A DNA stretch of 64,000 bases. Origin: Escallonia rubra (lineage: Eukaryota > Streptophyta > Magnoliopsida > Escalloniales > Escalloniaceae). The translations under genes were made by a program, and so were the position numbers. The notes under the pieces were generated by a model. It ran no database searches. It was not told where the DNA came from and worked only from the letters and a program-made list of their open reading frames with translations. Within the stretch, counting starts at the first letter, position 1. Every line of letters begins with the position of its first letter. Where the stretch lies: contig JAVXUO010000385.1 in the NCBI GenBank assembly GCA_033065855.1, positions 62,001-126,000 of the forward strand. The letters are read 5' to 3'. Below, in pieces: positions 23,985 to 33,269 of the stretch.

Positions 23985-26513
23985 CTAATTGCGCGACGCC
24001 CTCGTCGCAACCTCCTCGTGATAGCGATCCACGAGGTCTTCGAACTGTCCGAGCTCTTCCGCTAACTCCCAAGTCGCTTCATGCTCCGACAATCCCTTCC
24101 ACTTGACCAAGTAGTGCTGTTTTGGTGGAACACCTCGTCCTTGTTCAAGCCTATCCCCAAGCACGTACTCGGCCTCGCGCCTTTGCAAGTCATGCAAAAC
24201 TTGCGATGCATCTAAGAGTTTAGCCTCATCGGCTTGACTCTCCCCCTTGACTTGTCGGCACACATGACAAGTCTTGACACACATTTGCACTTCCTTCTTC
24301 ATTTCAGGCCAAAAGTATGCCGTAGTCACCAAGGCATATGTCCGTCGATGCCCCGGATGCACCGTCGACTGAGTGTCGTGACTCCCTCGTATGACCATTT
24401 TCCTTAGGTCTCTCCACTTCGGCACGTACACTCGTCCATCCTTTGTGTAGAGTAGGTCTCCTTTCACCCGATATCGTTGGGTCTTCCCACTCTTCACAAG
24501 CTGTAGCAACTCCTTGGCTAAGGGATCGCGTTGTAGGCCCTCCTTGATTAGCTTGATGATCTCCCCCTTGGCCTTCGAAGTAGTCATCAACTTTTCCTCC
24601 TTTGGCGGCGCCATCCCACATGGTACCACGTTTTGTAGCTTGGCCCCCCGGTCAAGCTTGTCTTGATCGCCCACCTTCCTCCTAGGTGGTTGCCGCTTCT
24701 CAAACTCGTGCAGCACAACACGATCTTCAACCTTGAGACTTGCCAAGTAAGTGCCCTCACTCTTCTTGGCTTCCTCCCTTTCGACTTCTTGCACTAGTCG
24801 CATACCCGATAGCCGCATAGAAGTCATGGTGCTCGATGTTCCCTCGAACAAAGGCACCACACAAGCCGCGCCTCGCTCCATTATGCACATCGCATTGTTG
24901 TACGGTGACACAAGAGCGTTCACCTGTCGCAAGAAATCAAGGCCTAACACCACCTTGAAATCATCCATCTGCGCGACAGAGAAATTCACGAACCCCTTCC
25001 ATTTGCCAAGACACATTTCTACCCGTCGAACTGTGCCTTGTAGGGGCTTTGCTTCGGCGTTGACGGTTTTTAGCCAACCTCCCCCGTCAACCACGTTGAG
25101 GCCCAACCACTTGGCCTCTTCCATCGTGATGAAGTTGTGAGTCGCCCCCGTATCCACTGACACATGAGCGAGCTTCCCATTCAACTTCGCTTCCATGTAG
25201 AGCAACCCTTCGCTCTTAGAAGCTTGTCCCTCCCCTGTCGGGACTTGCGGCACATTTTTCTTTTGGAGCGCATTGAGGACTTGTATCGAGCCTATGTGCA
25301 CCGTCTCGCACTCGGCCTTCTCCTTTTCCTCAATCAAGGCAACCATCTTGCCTTGCCGCGGGCAATCCCTTGCCCAATGCGGTCCTCCGCAAAAGAAGCA
25401 ATCCTTAAGCTTGCGGCTCGCACGTCTTTCTTGTAGCTTGCCGTGGCCCTCGATCTTGCTTGTGCTAGCATGCTTGTCCCCTTTGTGCCACACCTTAGGG
25501 CTCTCTCCCCCACCATTGGCGTGGTCGCCTTCCGAAGCTTCATCTTCCCACTTTGGCTTTGAAGATTCACCACCTCGATCGTACTCCGTCAACGACTCCG
25601 CCATTGCTATGGCTTCATCGACATCCTTCACGCCCCGGCGTTGAAGTTCCTTTTTGGTCCAACTTTGGAGGCCGTCGACAAAGTTAAATAGAAGATCTTC
25701 CTCCGCCATATTCGGAATATGAAGCATAAGTGTAGTAAACTCCTTCACATATTTGCTTATGTTACGCTTATGCCTCAATTCCTTCATCTTCTTTCTCGCT
25801 TCGTAGGCTACATTCTCCGGATAGAACTGCTTTTTGATCTCCCTTTTGAACACCTCCCACGTATCTATGGTGTACAACCCCTTTTCTATCTCGCAATGCT
25901 TTCTACGCCACCATAGAGTTGCGGTATCCGTAAGATAGAGAGTCGCAGTTCTTACCTTTGTCTTTTCATCCGTGATGCTAGCACCTTCGAAATATTGCTC
26001 CATCTGCCATATGTAGTTGTCGAGCTCCTTGGCATCCCGCTTGCCTCCGAACTCCTTTGGCTTTGGCGTGTCCACCCTTGGACTAGGAGTGACAACCGCT
26101 CCACCCGCGATAGCTCTCTTGCACATCGCCGCGTCTTGCCTTATCTCCTCCACGCCAACCTTTACCACATCGAGTTGTTCTTGTAAACTTGTGAACAACT
26201 CCGTGAACCTTTCACGTAGCTCGTCTTGGGCGCCAACCGCCCTCTTGAGCGACTCGAGCTCTTCTAAGACGTGATCCTCCAACGTCTGTAGATTTTGCTC
26301 GAACATTCCCACATGATCCTTGACATCACCCATAGCAATCTCCAAGCGACCCGTTCGGCCATCCAACGAAGCAAGTGCATCACTAGACTTGCTTTGGCCT
26401 CGACCACCCTTCTTCCCACCGGCGGGTGGTAATGGATCTCGCCCACGCTCGACCACGACCACATTCTCCTCGGCCATTCCGGATGCTCCAACGCTAGTAT
26501 CCTTGCCTGCCAT
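23985..26513 (-). CDS. Gag-protease-H2C2-chromodomain polyprotein (RT/RNase H/integrase core absent)
   Basis: One open frame of 842 codons from ATG 26513; the frame is open upstream to a TTG at 26549. Domains in order: coiled-coil-like N-terminus (residues about 55-135), Ty3-type gag (about 150-330, with YIWQMEQYFEG, LWWRRK, LLFNFVDGLQSW), zinc knuckle CFFCGGPHWARDCP (about 385), aspartic protease with VDTGATHNF (about 455), a linker, an integrase H2C2 zinc finger (about 690-745, with HPGHRRTYALV and CHVCRQVK), then a chromodomain (about 780-835, HYLVKWKGLSEHEATWE). The RT-RNase H and DDE core expected between protease and chromodomain are missing, yet the frame is unbroken. Function inferred: virus-like-particle protein with chromatin-binding tail, mobilised in trans. 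The stop codon abuts the polypurine tract. Confidence 0.9.
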   Translation of the reverse strand: MAGKDTSVGASGMAEENVVVVERGRDPLPPAGGKKGGRGQSKSSDALASLDGRTGRLEIAMGDVKDHVGMFEQNLQTLEDHVLEELESLKRAVGAQDELRERFTELFTSLQEQLDVVKVGVEEIRQDAAMCKRAIAGGAVVTPSPRVDTPKPKEFGGKRDAKELDNYIWQMEQYFEGASITDEKTKVRTATLYLTDTATLWWRRKHCEIEKGLYTIDTWEVFKREIKKQFYPENVAYEARKKMKELRHKRNISKYVKEFTTLMLHIPNMAEEDLLFNFVDGLQSWTKKELQRRGVKDVDEAIAMAESLTEYDRGGESSKPKWEDEASEGDHANGGGESPKVWHKGDKHASTSKIEGHGKLQERRASRKLKDCFFCGGPHWARDCPRQGKMVALIEEKEKAECETVHIGSIQVLNALQKKNVPQVPTGEGQASKSEGLLYMEAKLNGKLAHVSVDTGATHNFITMEEAKWLGLNVVDGGGWLKTVNAEAKPLQGTVRRVEMCLGKWKGFVNFSVAQMDDFKVVLGLDFLRQVNALVSPYNNAMCIMERGAACVVPLFEGTSSTMTSMRLSGMRLVQEVEREEAKKSEGTYLASLKVEDRVVLHEFEKRQPPRRKVGDQDKLDRGAKLQNVVPCGMAPPKEEKLMTTSKAKGEIIKLIKEGLQRDPLAKELLQLVKSGKTQRYRVKGDLLYTKDGRVYVPKWRDLRKMVIRGSHDTQSTVHPGHRRTYALVTTAYFWPEMKKEVQMCVKTCHVCRQVKGESQADEAKLLDASQVLHDLQRREAEYVLGDRLEQGRGVPPKQHYLVKWKGLSEHEATWELAEELGQFEDLVDRYHEEVATRASRN

Positions 26514-26563
26514 AGTTGCTCCTTGCTTGGCACGACTCGTCGTAACCAAGCTCTGATACCACT

Positions 26564-27078
26564 TGTCACGGACCGAACTTCCCTAAGCCGAAACCGTGCG
26601 GCACTTAGCTAGATCAAGCCCCCGCTTGCTCGGCTAAGTCAGCCTAACCGTAGAGCTGGGCGAAGTTGGAAACAAATATGCAGCGGAACACAAGAGGTTG
26701 GGGAAAGGATTCCCAATACACTACTTGGAGAAAGCCTATAATACTTGAATACAAGAATGTCTTGGATGTGTCTTGGATGCTTTGGCCAAATGAGGCCTTG
26801 GCTATTTATACTAGTCCACCTCCTCAACGAACGGTGGAGATACATTCGATCCTACGGATCCTATTATGCTAGAATACTTTCCTACTCTAGAATATTCACA
26901 CATGTTACACATTTTACACATGTTCAAAATAGAATAGTGTAGAGAAGTCCGGAACCTTCCGGAAGCCTTGCCTTGTAATCGCCAAGTAAGCGTCCACGAA
27001 GCGTCCCGTAAGCGCCTAATGAGCGCCCGCATGGCGTAACCTCTAAAAATCAGCCTCCTTAGCAAACGGTCCGTGACA
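26564..27078 (-). repeat. 5' LTR of the chromodomain element
   Basis: 515-bp partner of the repeat at 23448-23973. On the minus strand it is followed after 2 bases by the tRNA-Met primer-binding site. Confidence 0.95.
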
Positions 27079-27106
27079 TATAGCTCACTTCAATGGTAGT
27101 AAGAAG

Positions 27107-27234
27107 CTAACTAAGAATACTCATGATGAAGAATCAAACTACACAGTGCTGAAAGGTTTCTAACCATTACCTAACTAAGAATACTCATGATGAAGAATCA
27201 AACTACACAGTGCTGAAAGGTTTCTAACCATTAC
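27107..27234. repeat. 64-bp perfect tandem duplication
   Basis: Two identical 64-bp units, each starting CTAACTAAGAATACTC, at 27107 and 27171, just outside the LTR element within the reductase intron. Confidence 0.95.
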
Positions 27235-29064
27235 CTAGTGTTCCTTCCTTGTACCCCTAACAAGATAATAGTAGATATCACATGATGGACTTCTTTTCCA
27301 CCCAACGAATTCAATGTTGTGAAAACTTCCTTTCTTTTATGACAAGTATCTACTATCAGATCTCACTTATATTTTCCTTCCGAGTCCAAAACATCTAGTG
27401 AGGTGCCTATAGGGCATTTATCTTGAACTGCAAGGCTTAACTTGATTGATGTGGGACATAATAACGTCTAACTAACCCAAGATGTGGACAACTTGAATTG
27501 AGTAAAAGTAGAGTAACCTTGCTAATTAGGGGGGAAATTGCCTGTCCAATAAAAGAACCAATTCACTGTGAGGTGAGAAGCCCATGTGGATGCCATTGAA
27601 CTGCAAGAATTTTATGATGTAGGCCAAAATGACTTCTCAACACTTAAGGGACCAGAGAGTATTGGTCCAAAGCTAGGAAACATTTATGTCCACAACAAAG
27701 TAGGGCCCTTAAACTAAATGGTTTAAGGGTGATCTTATCAAGTCATTTTCGTCCATTTTTCCATTTTGTATATAGCATGGAGAAGATCAGTGTTAATCAG
27801 TCCACCTCCACGTCCTTGTTTCCTGAAACAAAAACCTTCAATTCTTTTTTATCTGTACACTTCTTTCGGCTTTACCATACTTTTGAAAAAGTGAAAGCGT
27901 ACGCCATACATACTCGAACAAATAAAAAATGGCAGGGTGCAAATTCTGCAATTGTGGCCTCTATAGGTTTTCTTATAATTTGGATATGCTATTTTGGAGT
28001 CAATTTATTAGGAATAGGGCCAAATAATGTCAAACAAGATAACTAATCCAACTTTTGGAGCAGAAAAGTACATGAAATGTCAAATATTATCACCTTACTC
28101 ATGGCATTAACGCCTGCCTTTGAAGCAGCATAGCCAAGACTTCCAGGTAGCTGTCCACGATTAAGACCAGCAATAGAAGAAATGTTGATAATTGACCCTC
28201 CCAGATTAGCATCATGCATACGTATGCTAATATACTTTGAAACCAACCATGATCCTGTTAGTTCTGAAAAGATCGTTTCATTCTTCCTCTGAAAGATCCA
28301 ATGGAGTATGCACCTGACCTATGAAACACAATGGAGCACTAGACCAATATTTGAATATATTCGTGGAGCTACAAACACAATATTGGGGGAGAGAGGGAAG
28401 AGTATGAAAGAATGAAACGACCACTACAACACAGTAAAAACTGTTGAATTATGCAAGGTGCTAATGGAGTAAGAAGTTCTTATTGCGCTAACAGTTAACA
28501 ATTTAACATTGAAAAGCTAAAGGAGAGACAAAAATTGGGGAATGGCGTGGGGGGTTGTCTTTCAAGCCCCATTCACAACTGTTGGAGAAGTGTTACCTGA
28601 TGCCTTCATCCTGAACTGTTTTAGGAAAGAGCTGGAATCAAATCTAACTTTAGGGGAAGCAACTAATTTGAGCATAAGTTAGTGTCCAACAAATGCAAAA
28701 GTTGATGTTCATTTACCACCTTAATTCGTATAAGTGAGCCAAGATATTCTCATCCATGGTCTAACAAATTCAAGCTTACTTATTCATGCAATGTGAGCTT
28801 CCCAATGATCCTATATGAGAAATTGAAATGGTCGAAAGTAAAATCAAGAAGAACTAATAATGGCAGTAGTGATACAAAAGAGTGGAAGATGACTCCTTTG
28901 TGTGTTACCGTCACTAGTCTATTTGGTAGGATAAAACTGAAGGGTCGGAGCTTCCTTTACATTGCTTGCATTCCTTGACCTTGAGTCATCCTTTTCTGGC
29001 TCAAGGAGTAGCTCCTAGGTTGGCTGTGGCATTTGTACATTATTGATGATATACACGCTATGGA

Positions 29065-29400
29065 GGGTTATATGTGGGCTAGATGTACACAGCCTTACTC
29101 CCAGGGGTGGATCTACACCTGATGGAAGGTGGGCAGTAGCCCACCTTGACTTCTGGGAAAATGTATTCTTTACTAGCGCTTGATGATAATTTTTGTGGAG
29201 AATGTGCATTTAAAAGCATTAAGTTAGACTTTGACCCTCTTATTTATAAGCAATTTTACAGTGACTAAATTTTTTACCACCAATACTTCTTAGCTCTGGC
29301 ACTGCTAGTGCTTACCCCTCTTATTAGATAGAGACGGTTCCCGTGTTTCAAACCCGTGTCTCACAATGAAGTGACTTTTACTCTGTACCAAGGCCTGCCA
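29065..29400 (-). repeat. AU-type SINE interrupted by a hAT-like insertion
   Basis: Read on the minus strand, 29400-29311 has a tRNA-like head (GGCCTTGGTACAGAGTAAAAG, CACGGGTTTGAAACACGGGA) and 29101-29065 resumes with GGAGTAAGGCTGTGTACATC. Both are characteristic of AU SINEs as I recall them. The break point is occupied by the element at 29102-29310. Confidence 0.6.
29102..29310. mobile_element. Small hAT-like element nested in the SINE
   Basis: The left end is CAGGGGTGGATCTACACC and the right end contains TTAGCTCTGGCACTG, a diverged inverse. Direct repeats CTTACTCC (29094-29101) and CTTACCCC (29311-29318) match at 7 of 8 positions and correspond to one stretch of the SINE consensus, which supports an 8-bp target duplication. 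The exact right boundary is uncertain by about 6 bases. Confidence 0.55.
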
Positions 29401-31106
29401 TGCGGGTAGAGATGTACATACTCAGCTGTCTCCTTTTCTTCCTCAGTTTTTTTTATTTTTTATTATTATACTTTTGTTTTGACCTGGTCCAGTTAGTGTA
29501 TGATAAGTCATTTTCTTTCTTCCTTTCTCAATAAGAAATTGAAATCTCATTTGTTACCAACATTTCAAAATATGCTCACAACAATCAAGACTTTTCATTT
29601 AATCATTCTTAAGTAAATCAACAGACAACACCCCTCTCCAAATATTTTGCAAGATAATTGACCAAATCGCAGCCCAAAGTGGCTAATAACAGCAAAAAGA
29701 GTCGTTCAACTGAAGTCGATATTAAAAAATAAGAAACACACCTACCACATTAATTAAAGTAGGTCAACCAAATTAAAATATACTAAAAACAACCTTTACC
29801 CTCTGTATCAATATTTTAAGTAGGATGGGCTAAATTCACTTCTTTTTGGCTAAATTAACACCTTTTTGTTGCTTATAAAGGCATCAGTGACACTTTTAAA
29901 CCCCTTTAGTGACAAAAGGGTGTGGATTTAGCCTTACCCTATTTAATTAAAATGCACAAAGAGTGATATAATCAACACTTTTACAAGAACAAAAGTAGAC
30001 CATATATAAAAAGAAAAATTCAGGATAAATTATGCAAACAGAATTTCGGTTAAATTTGAAAACGCTGTGAATTACCTCTAAGACCAGCATTGTTGATCAG
30101 GGTATCGATACGCCCAAACGCGCCCCACGCGCGCTGCACCGACGCGTTGATGGCGGCCCCGTCGGCGCTGACGTCGAGCTCAACGGCCATGGCTCGGACG
30201 GAGTTCGGCTGGGCGGGGCTCGGGGTGAGTCGGTTAATCTCGACGCAGAGGGACTGGAGAAAGAAAATGAGCAGATCGTGACAAGCACCAACATCACCAC
30301 ACAACACTTTGTGAATCTTGCGGCCGAGAAATCTGTTTCGAGGGCTCAGATGGTGGAGCTGAGCCAAAGGCTGCAATCTTGAGATGATATTCTCAATTAT
30401 GCAACTAAACAAATTCAAACAAACTCAATCCAAAAAAAAAAAAAAATCACGATGCGCTCGCATAAACCACATGCAGGAAGTACACATACAATCAACATGA
30501 AGATAATAAATCCAGCAAATTTTTTTTGCAGAAAATCATCTGTTCTCCCTTCCGCCCTCCCTCCCAAACTTAGCAAATACTGCAAAGACACATATAAACT
30601 GAAACAACCCATAAAAAAGAGTGGGGAGACGACTAAAGAATTAAGCAAGTTGCTATGAATTAAGTCAATTAACTGAAAGTGCTACGTAATTGAACATCTG
30701 TATGAGAGAATTAGTGAAGTAATTACCTCCTCTTCCAATTATTTAGGAAGGCGGTCTCTGTTATTCTAGCCCTATGAGATTCTTGTAGAATCCCTTCTCT
30801 TTGGGTGCCTAAGCCGCGAATGAAAGCTGAAGCCTTCTCTCCGGACTCCAGTGGGAAAGGATTGCACACTGCCAATGGAAGCAACCCAGAGAAAATAGTA
30901 CATAGTAGTGTAGGTGTAGTGTACCGTGGTGGCTGTATTGGAGAACTCTGCAATTTTTCTGAGGAGGTGAAGCCGCAGAAGAAAGGAGAGGAAGAGCTGG
31001 TAAGCGTGCAGGTGCACAGAGATGAGTTGACTTCAGTGGCATGGTGTGTAATTTTGTTGAAAAGCATGGGCAATGACCTAAAATGGATGGAAATGAAGTT
31101 AGGCTC

Positions 31107-31284
31107 TTTTATACTCTGCGTGTGTATAGAGAAAACTTTAAGGGAAGCCCTAATTAGATCGACCCATTACCGTTGCCTTCTGAGTCTTCTTCTCACCGGC
31201 GTCAAGGGAAGAGAAGAGAACGAAGCAGACGATTTACCCAAACTGGAGGATCTCGCCTTCGCCGTTGCCGGATTCCAGCAACAG
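31107..31284 (+). promoter_or_regulatory. TATA-like box and 5' UTR exon of phosphatidylinositol synthase
   Basis: TTTTATA at 31107-31113 is followed by a leader. A donor, CAACAG/GTACCT, lies at 31284/31285. The next acceptor in front of the start codon is TTTCCAG at 33254, so a leader intron of about 2.0 kb is proposed. The leader start (about 31140) is a guess. Confidence 0.4.
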
Positions 31285-33269
31285 GTACCTTCGTCTTATT
31301 CTCTCGCCTATTTCTTTTTTTCCCCTTCTTTACTGTGGTCTCCTTCTTTCTCTCATCTCTCTCTCGTTTCGCTACATTCGAAGATGATGCTATTGATGTA
31401 GATTGAGCCCTTGGTCGAAGGAAAGAGATAATAGTTGTGTGACTTTGTAAGAGTTAAGTAGTGAAGTAATTTCTTATGACTTTGTTAGAGTTCCTGTTTC
31501 TGTGCCCTGCTTGGGCGGTGAAGAAGAGGGCGCTTTCCCTGTTTCTGTTACCTGTTTGCATGACTTAGTAAGAGTTGAGTAGCAAAGTACTTTGTTATGT
31601 TATACCATGTTTTTTTTGTACTATATTGCCTTTAAATTTGAAGTATGATTTTTGTTTGAGTTGCTTGTTTTGTGGTTATTGATTATTGTTTACTATTTTA
31701 GGTGTAGAATGTATTTGATATTTTATGACTATATATATACATAATAAAAATATATATAAAAATTCAGCGGTGTCCGGTGTCCCGGGTCGGTGTCGGACGC
31801 GGTGTCCGTGTCCGTGCTACTAAGATGTTGAGTGTCATGTTTGACAAAACAAGCACAATGTTTAATGAGATTGATTAAGCGCATTCCAAACTCAAACATC
31901 CCAAAACCAGTTTGGTAAATATAGGTGACCAAATTGTCTTCTTCTACTAGGGTAATAAGGAAAGCCTAATGTTTAGTGCAGTAACTAATGCAATAACCAT
32001 TTGTCTTGAAGTGTGCATTTTGGTTCCAGCTAAGATAGAAAGGCAGGCAGTGTTTGTGTGCATGCATACGGGAGGGAGGGAGTAGCAGTTTCTAAGTATG
32101 AAGGAGTAATTGCAAAACTAAATGTAAAGTGGACTCGAGCATAGTATCTTAAGTCTTCTATGTGTTTTCCTGCTTGAAGACTAGGCTTTAATGTAGGCTG
32201 ACTAGGTTTGTATGTGTACCTTCTTAGTAGCTTACTTGGTTTGAACGTGGTATGTGTACCCTCCTTAGTGGCTCAGTGAGAATCTTGTCAGTTAGTAGAA
32301 ATTTGTGTGTTGGGTAGGAGTTTTGGCCTCTTGAAGGTTTTGTCTCCTCTTTATATGGGAGGCATTTCAGATGTTGCAAATATTAATTATCCCCAACCCG
32401 CAATTAAAGAAGAAACCTTGAGAATTAACTGACCTCATTCTTTGCAACCACCTCCACCTGTCTCTCCCTACTCTTCCTTCCTCTGACTCACCTCGTGGAC
32501 CATCACCAATACACCTATTCAAAGTATGAATCACGAGGAGGTGTGACGCATCAGATGATTCATCTCTTAAGCGTCTTTTTTTTTTTCCGCTTGCAGTACC
32601 ATTTTGCCAACAAATTTTAGTTCACTCAAGAGGATACTAGGTGATTGAGTGTTGTGTGCAATGTCTGGCGACCTTTAAATGACTACTATGTGTCTTGGAG
32701 TAGTAGTTAAGATAGAGAGAGAGGGAGGGAGAGAATCACGGGTTTGACAAGTAAAGCCTCTTTGAAATATGATGGGTAAGGCTGCAAAAATCTAATACTT
32801 CCCAGCCCCGTAGTAGTGGTAGGCTAACCCCTTCTTGGAAAGTGCTTTTGTGTCATAATTGCCTTTTGCCTGTAAAGATTTTTGACTCCTCGTGCTTGAA
32901 GAATGAAAAGGTAGACATATTGGCTTCGTTGCAGTTAATAGACATTTGCTCCCAAAACACCCCATCCCAACCCAAAAAAGGAATCAAATAAGTTCTTTAT
33001 CTTATTTTAGCATCGCTATTAGTGGAAAATTTGTTCCTTTCTTTGATTTCTTGGGTTTCCTGCTGCTATTTTCTTTGACGATGGATAGCATATCCACTGT
33101 TCAATTATATAGGGTGAAAGCCCTTCTTTTGTTTATGGCAGGTATGGTAAGCACTTCGCACTTATAAATTTACTGTGGATATAATAGGTGATGCTTGTGT
33201 GCAGGAGGGAAATTGTTCCTGTTGGAAATCATTACATGCAATCTTGATTTCCAGGCAAAAAGAATTCCA

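Larger units (their letters stand above)
23448..27078 (-). mobile_element. Young non-autonomous chromodomain LTR retrotransposon (Ty3/gypsy), 3631 bp
   Basis: Two near-identical LTRs (23448-23973, 526 bp; 26564-27078, 515 bp) begin TGTCACGG and end CGTGACA. They differ by about one substitution (23646 A versus T) and one 11-bp indel. The element lies on the minus strand. Its primer-binding site, TGGTATCAGAGC (initiator tRNA-Met), is at 26561-26550 and its polypurine tract GGTGGGGGAGAA is at 23985-23974. The flanking TATA is a 4-bp target duplication. The single ORF between (next entry) lacks RT, RNase H and the integrase core, so the element needs a helper. It sits in an intron of the reductase gene, in the same orientation. 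Confidence 0.95.
21855..30253 (-). pseudogene. Short-chain dehydrogenase/reductase (FabG-like), probably a pseudogene
   Basis: Resembles plant NAD(P)-dependent SDRs of the Arabidopsis At3g55290/At3g55310 type (3-oxoacyl-ACP-reductase-like). Coding blocks, minus strand: 30253-30076 (SLCVEINRL.. [10 protein letters not shown].. IDTLINNAG), 28318-28094 (SWLVSKY, GGSIINISSIAG, GYAASKAGVNAMSK with the catalytic Ser and YxxxK), 22132-21855 ([18 protein letters not shown].. GVPIFSSL, stop). Lesions against the family: TGA at 28280-28278 where Trp is usual, about 5 bases missing just after, and one base missing at 22119-22115 in the conserved MA(I/V)ELG segment. The Rossmann exon with TGxxxGxG was not found; 30370-30260 may be its decayed remnant. 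Two alternative splice sites would bypass all three lesions but remove conserved residues. The last intron is 5.96 kb and contains an LTR element. A functional but divergent gene remains possible. Confidence 0.75.

Noticed and set aside
24304-26274. Several plus- and minus-strand frames inside the LTR element
   Set aside because: They are shadows of the 842-codon gag-chromodomain frame.
30805-31401. 198-codon plus-strand open frame upstream of PIS
   Set aside because: It overlaps the PIS promoter and leader exon, competing frames are open, and no family resemblance is seen.
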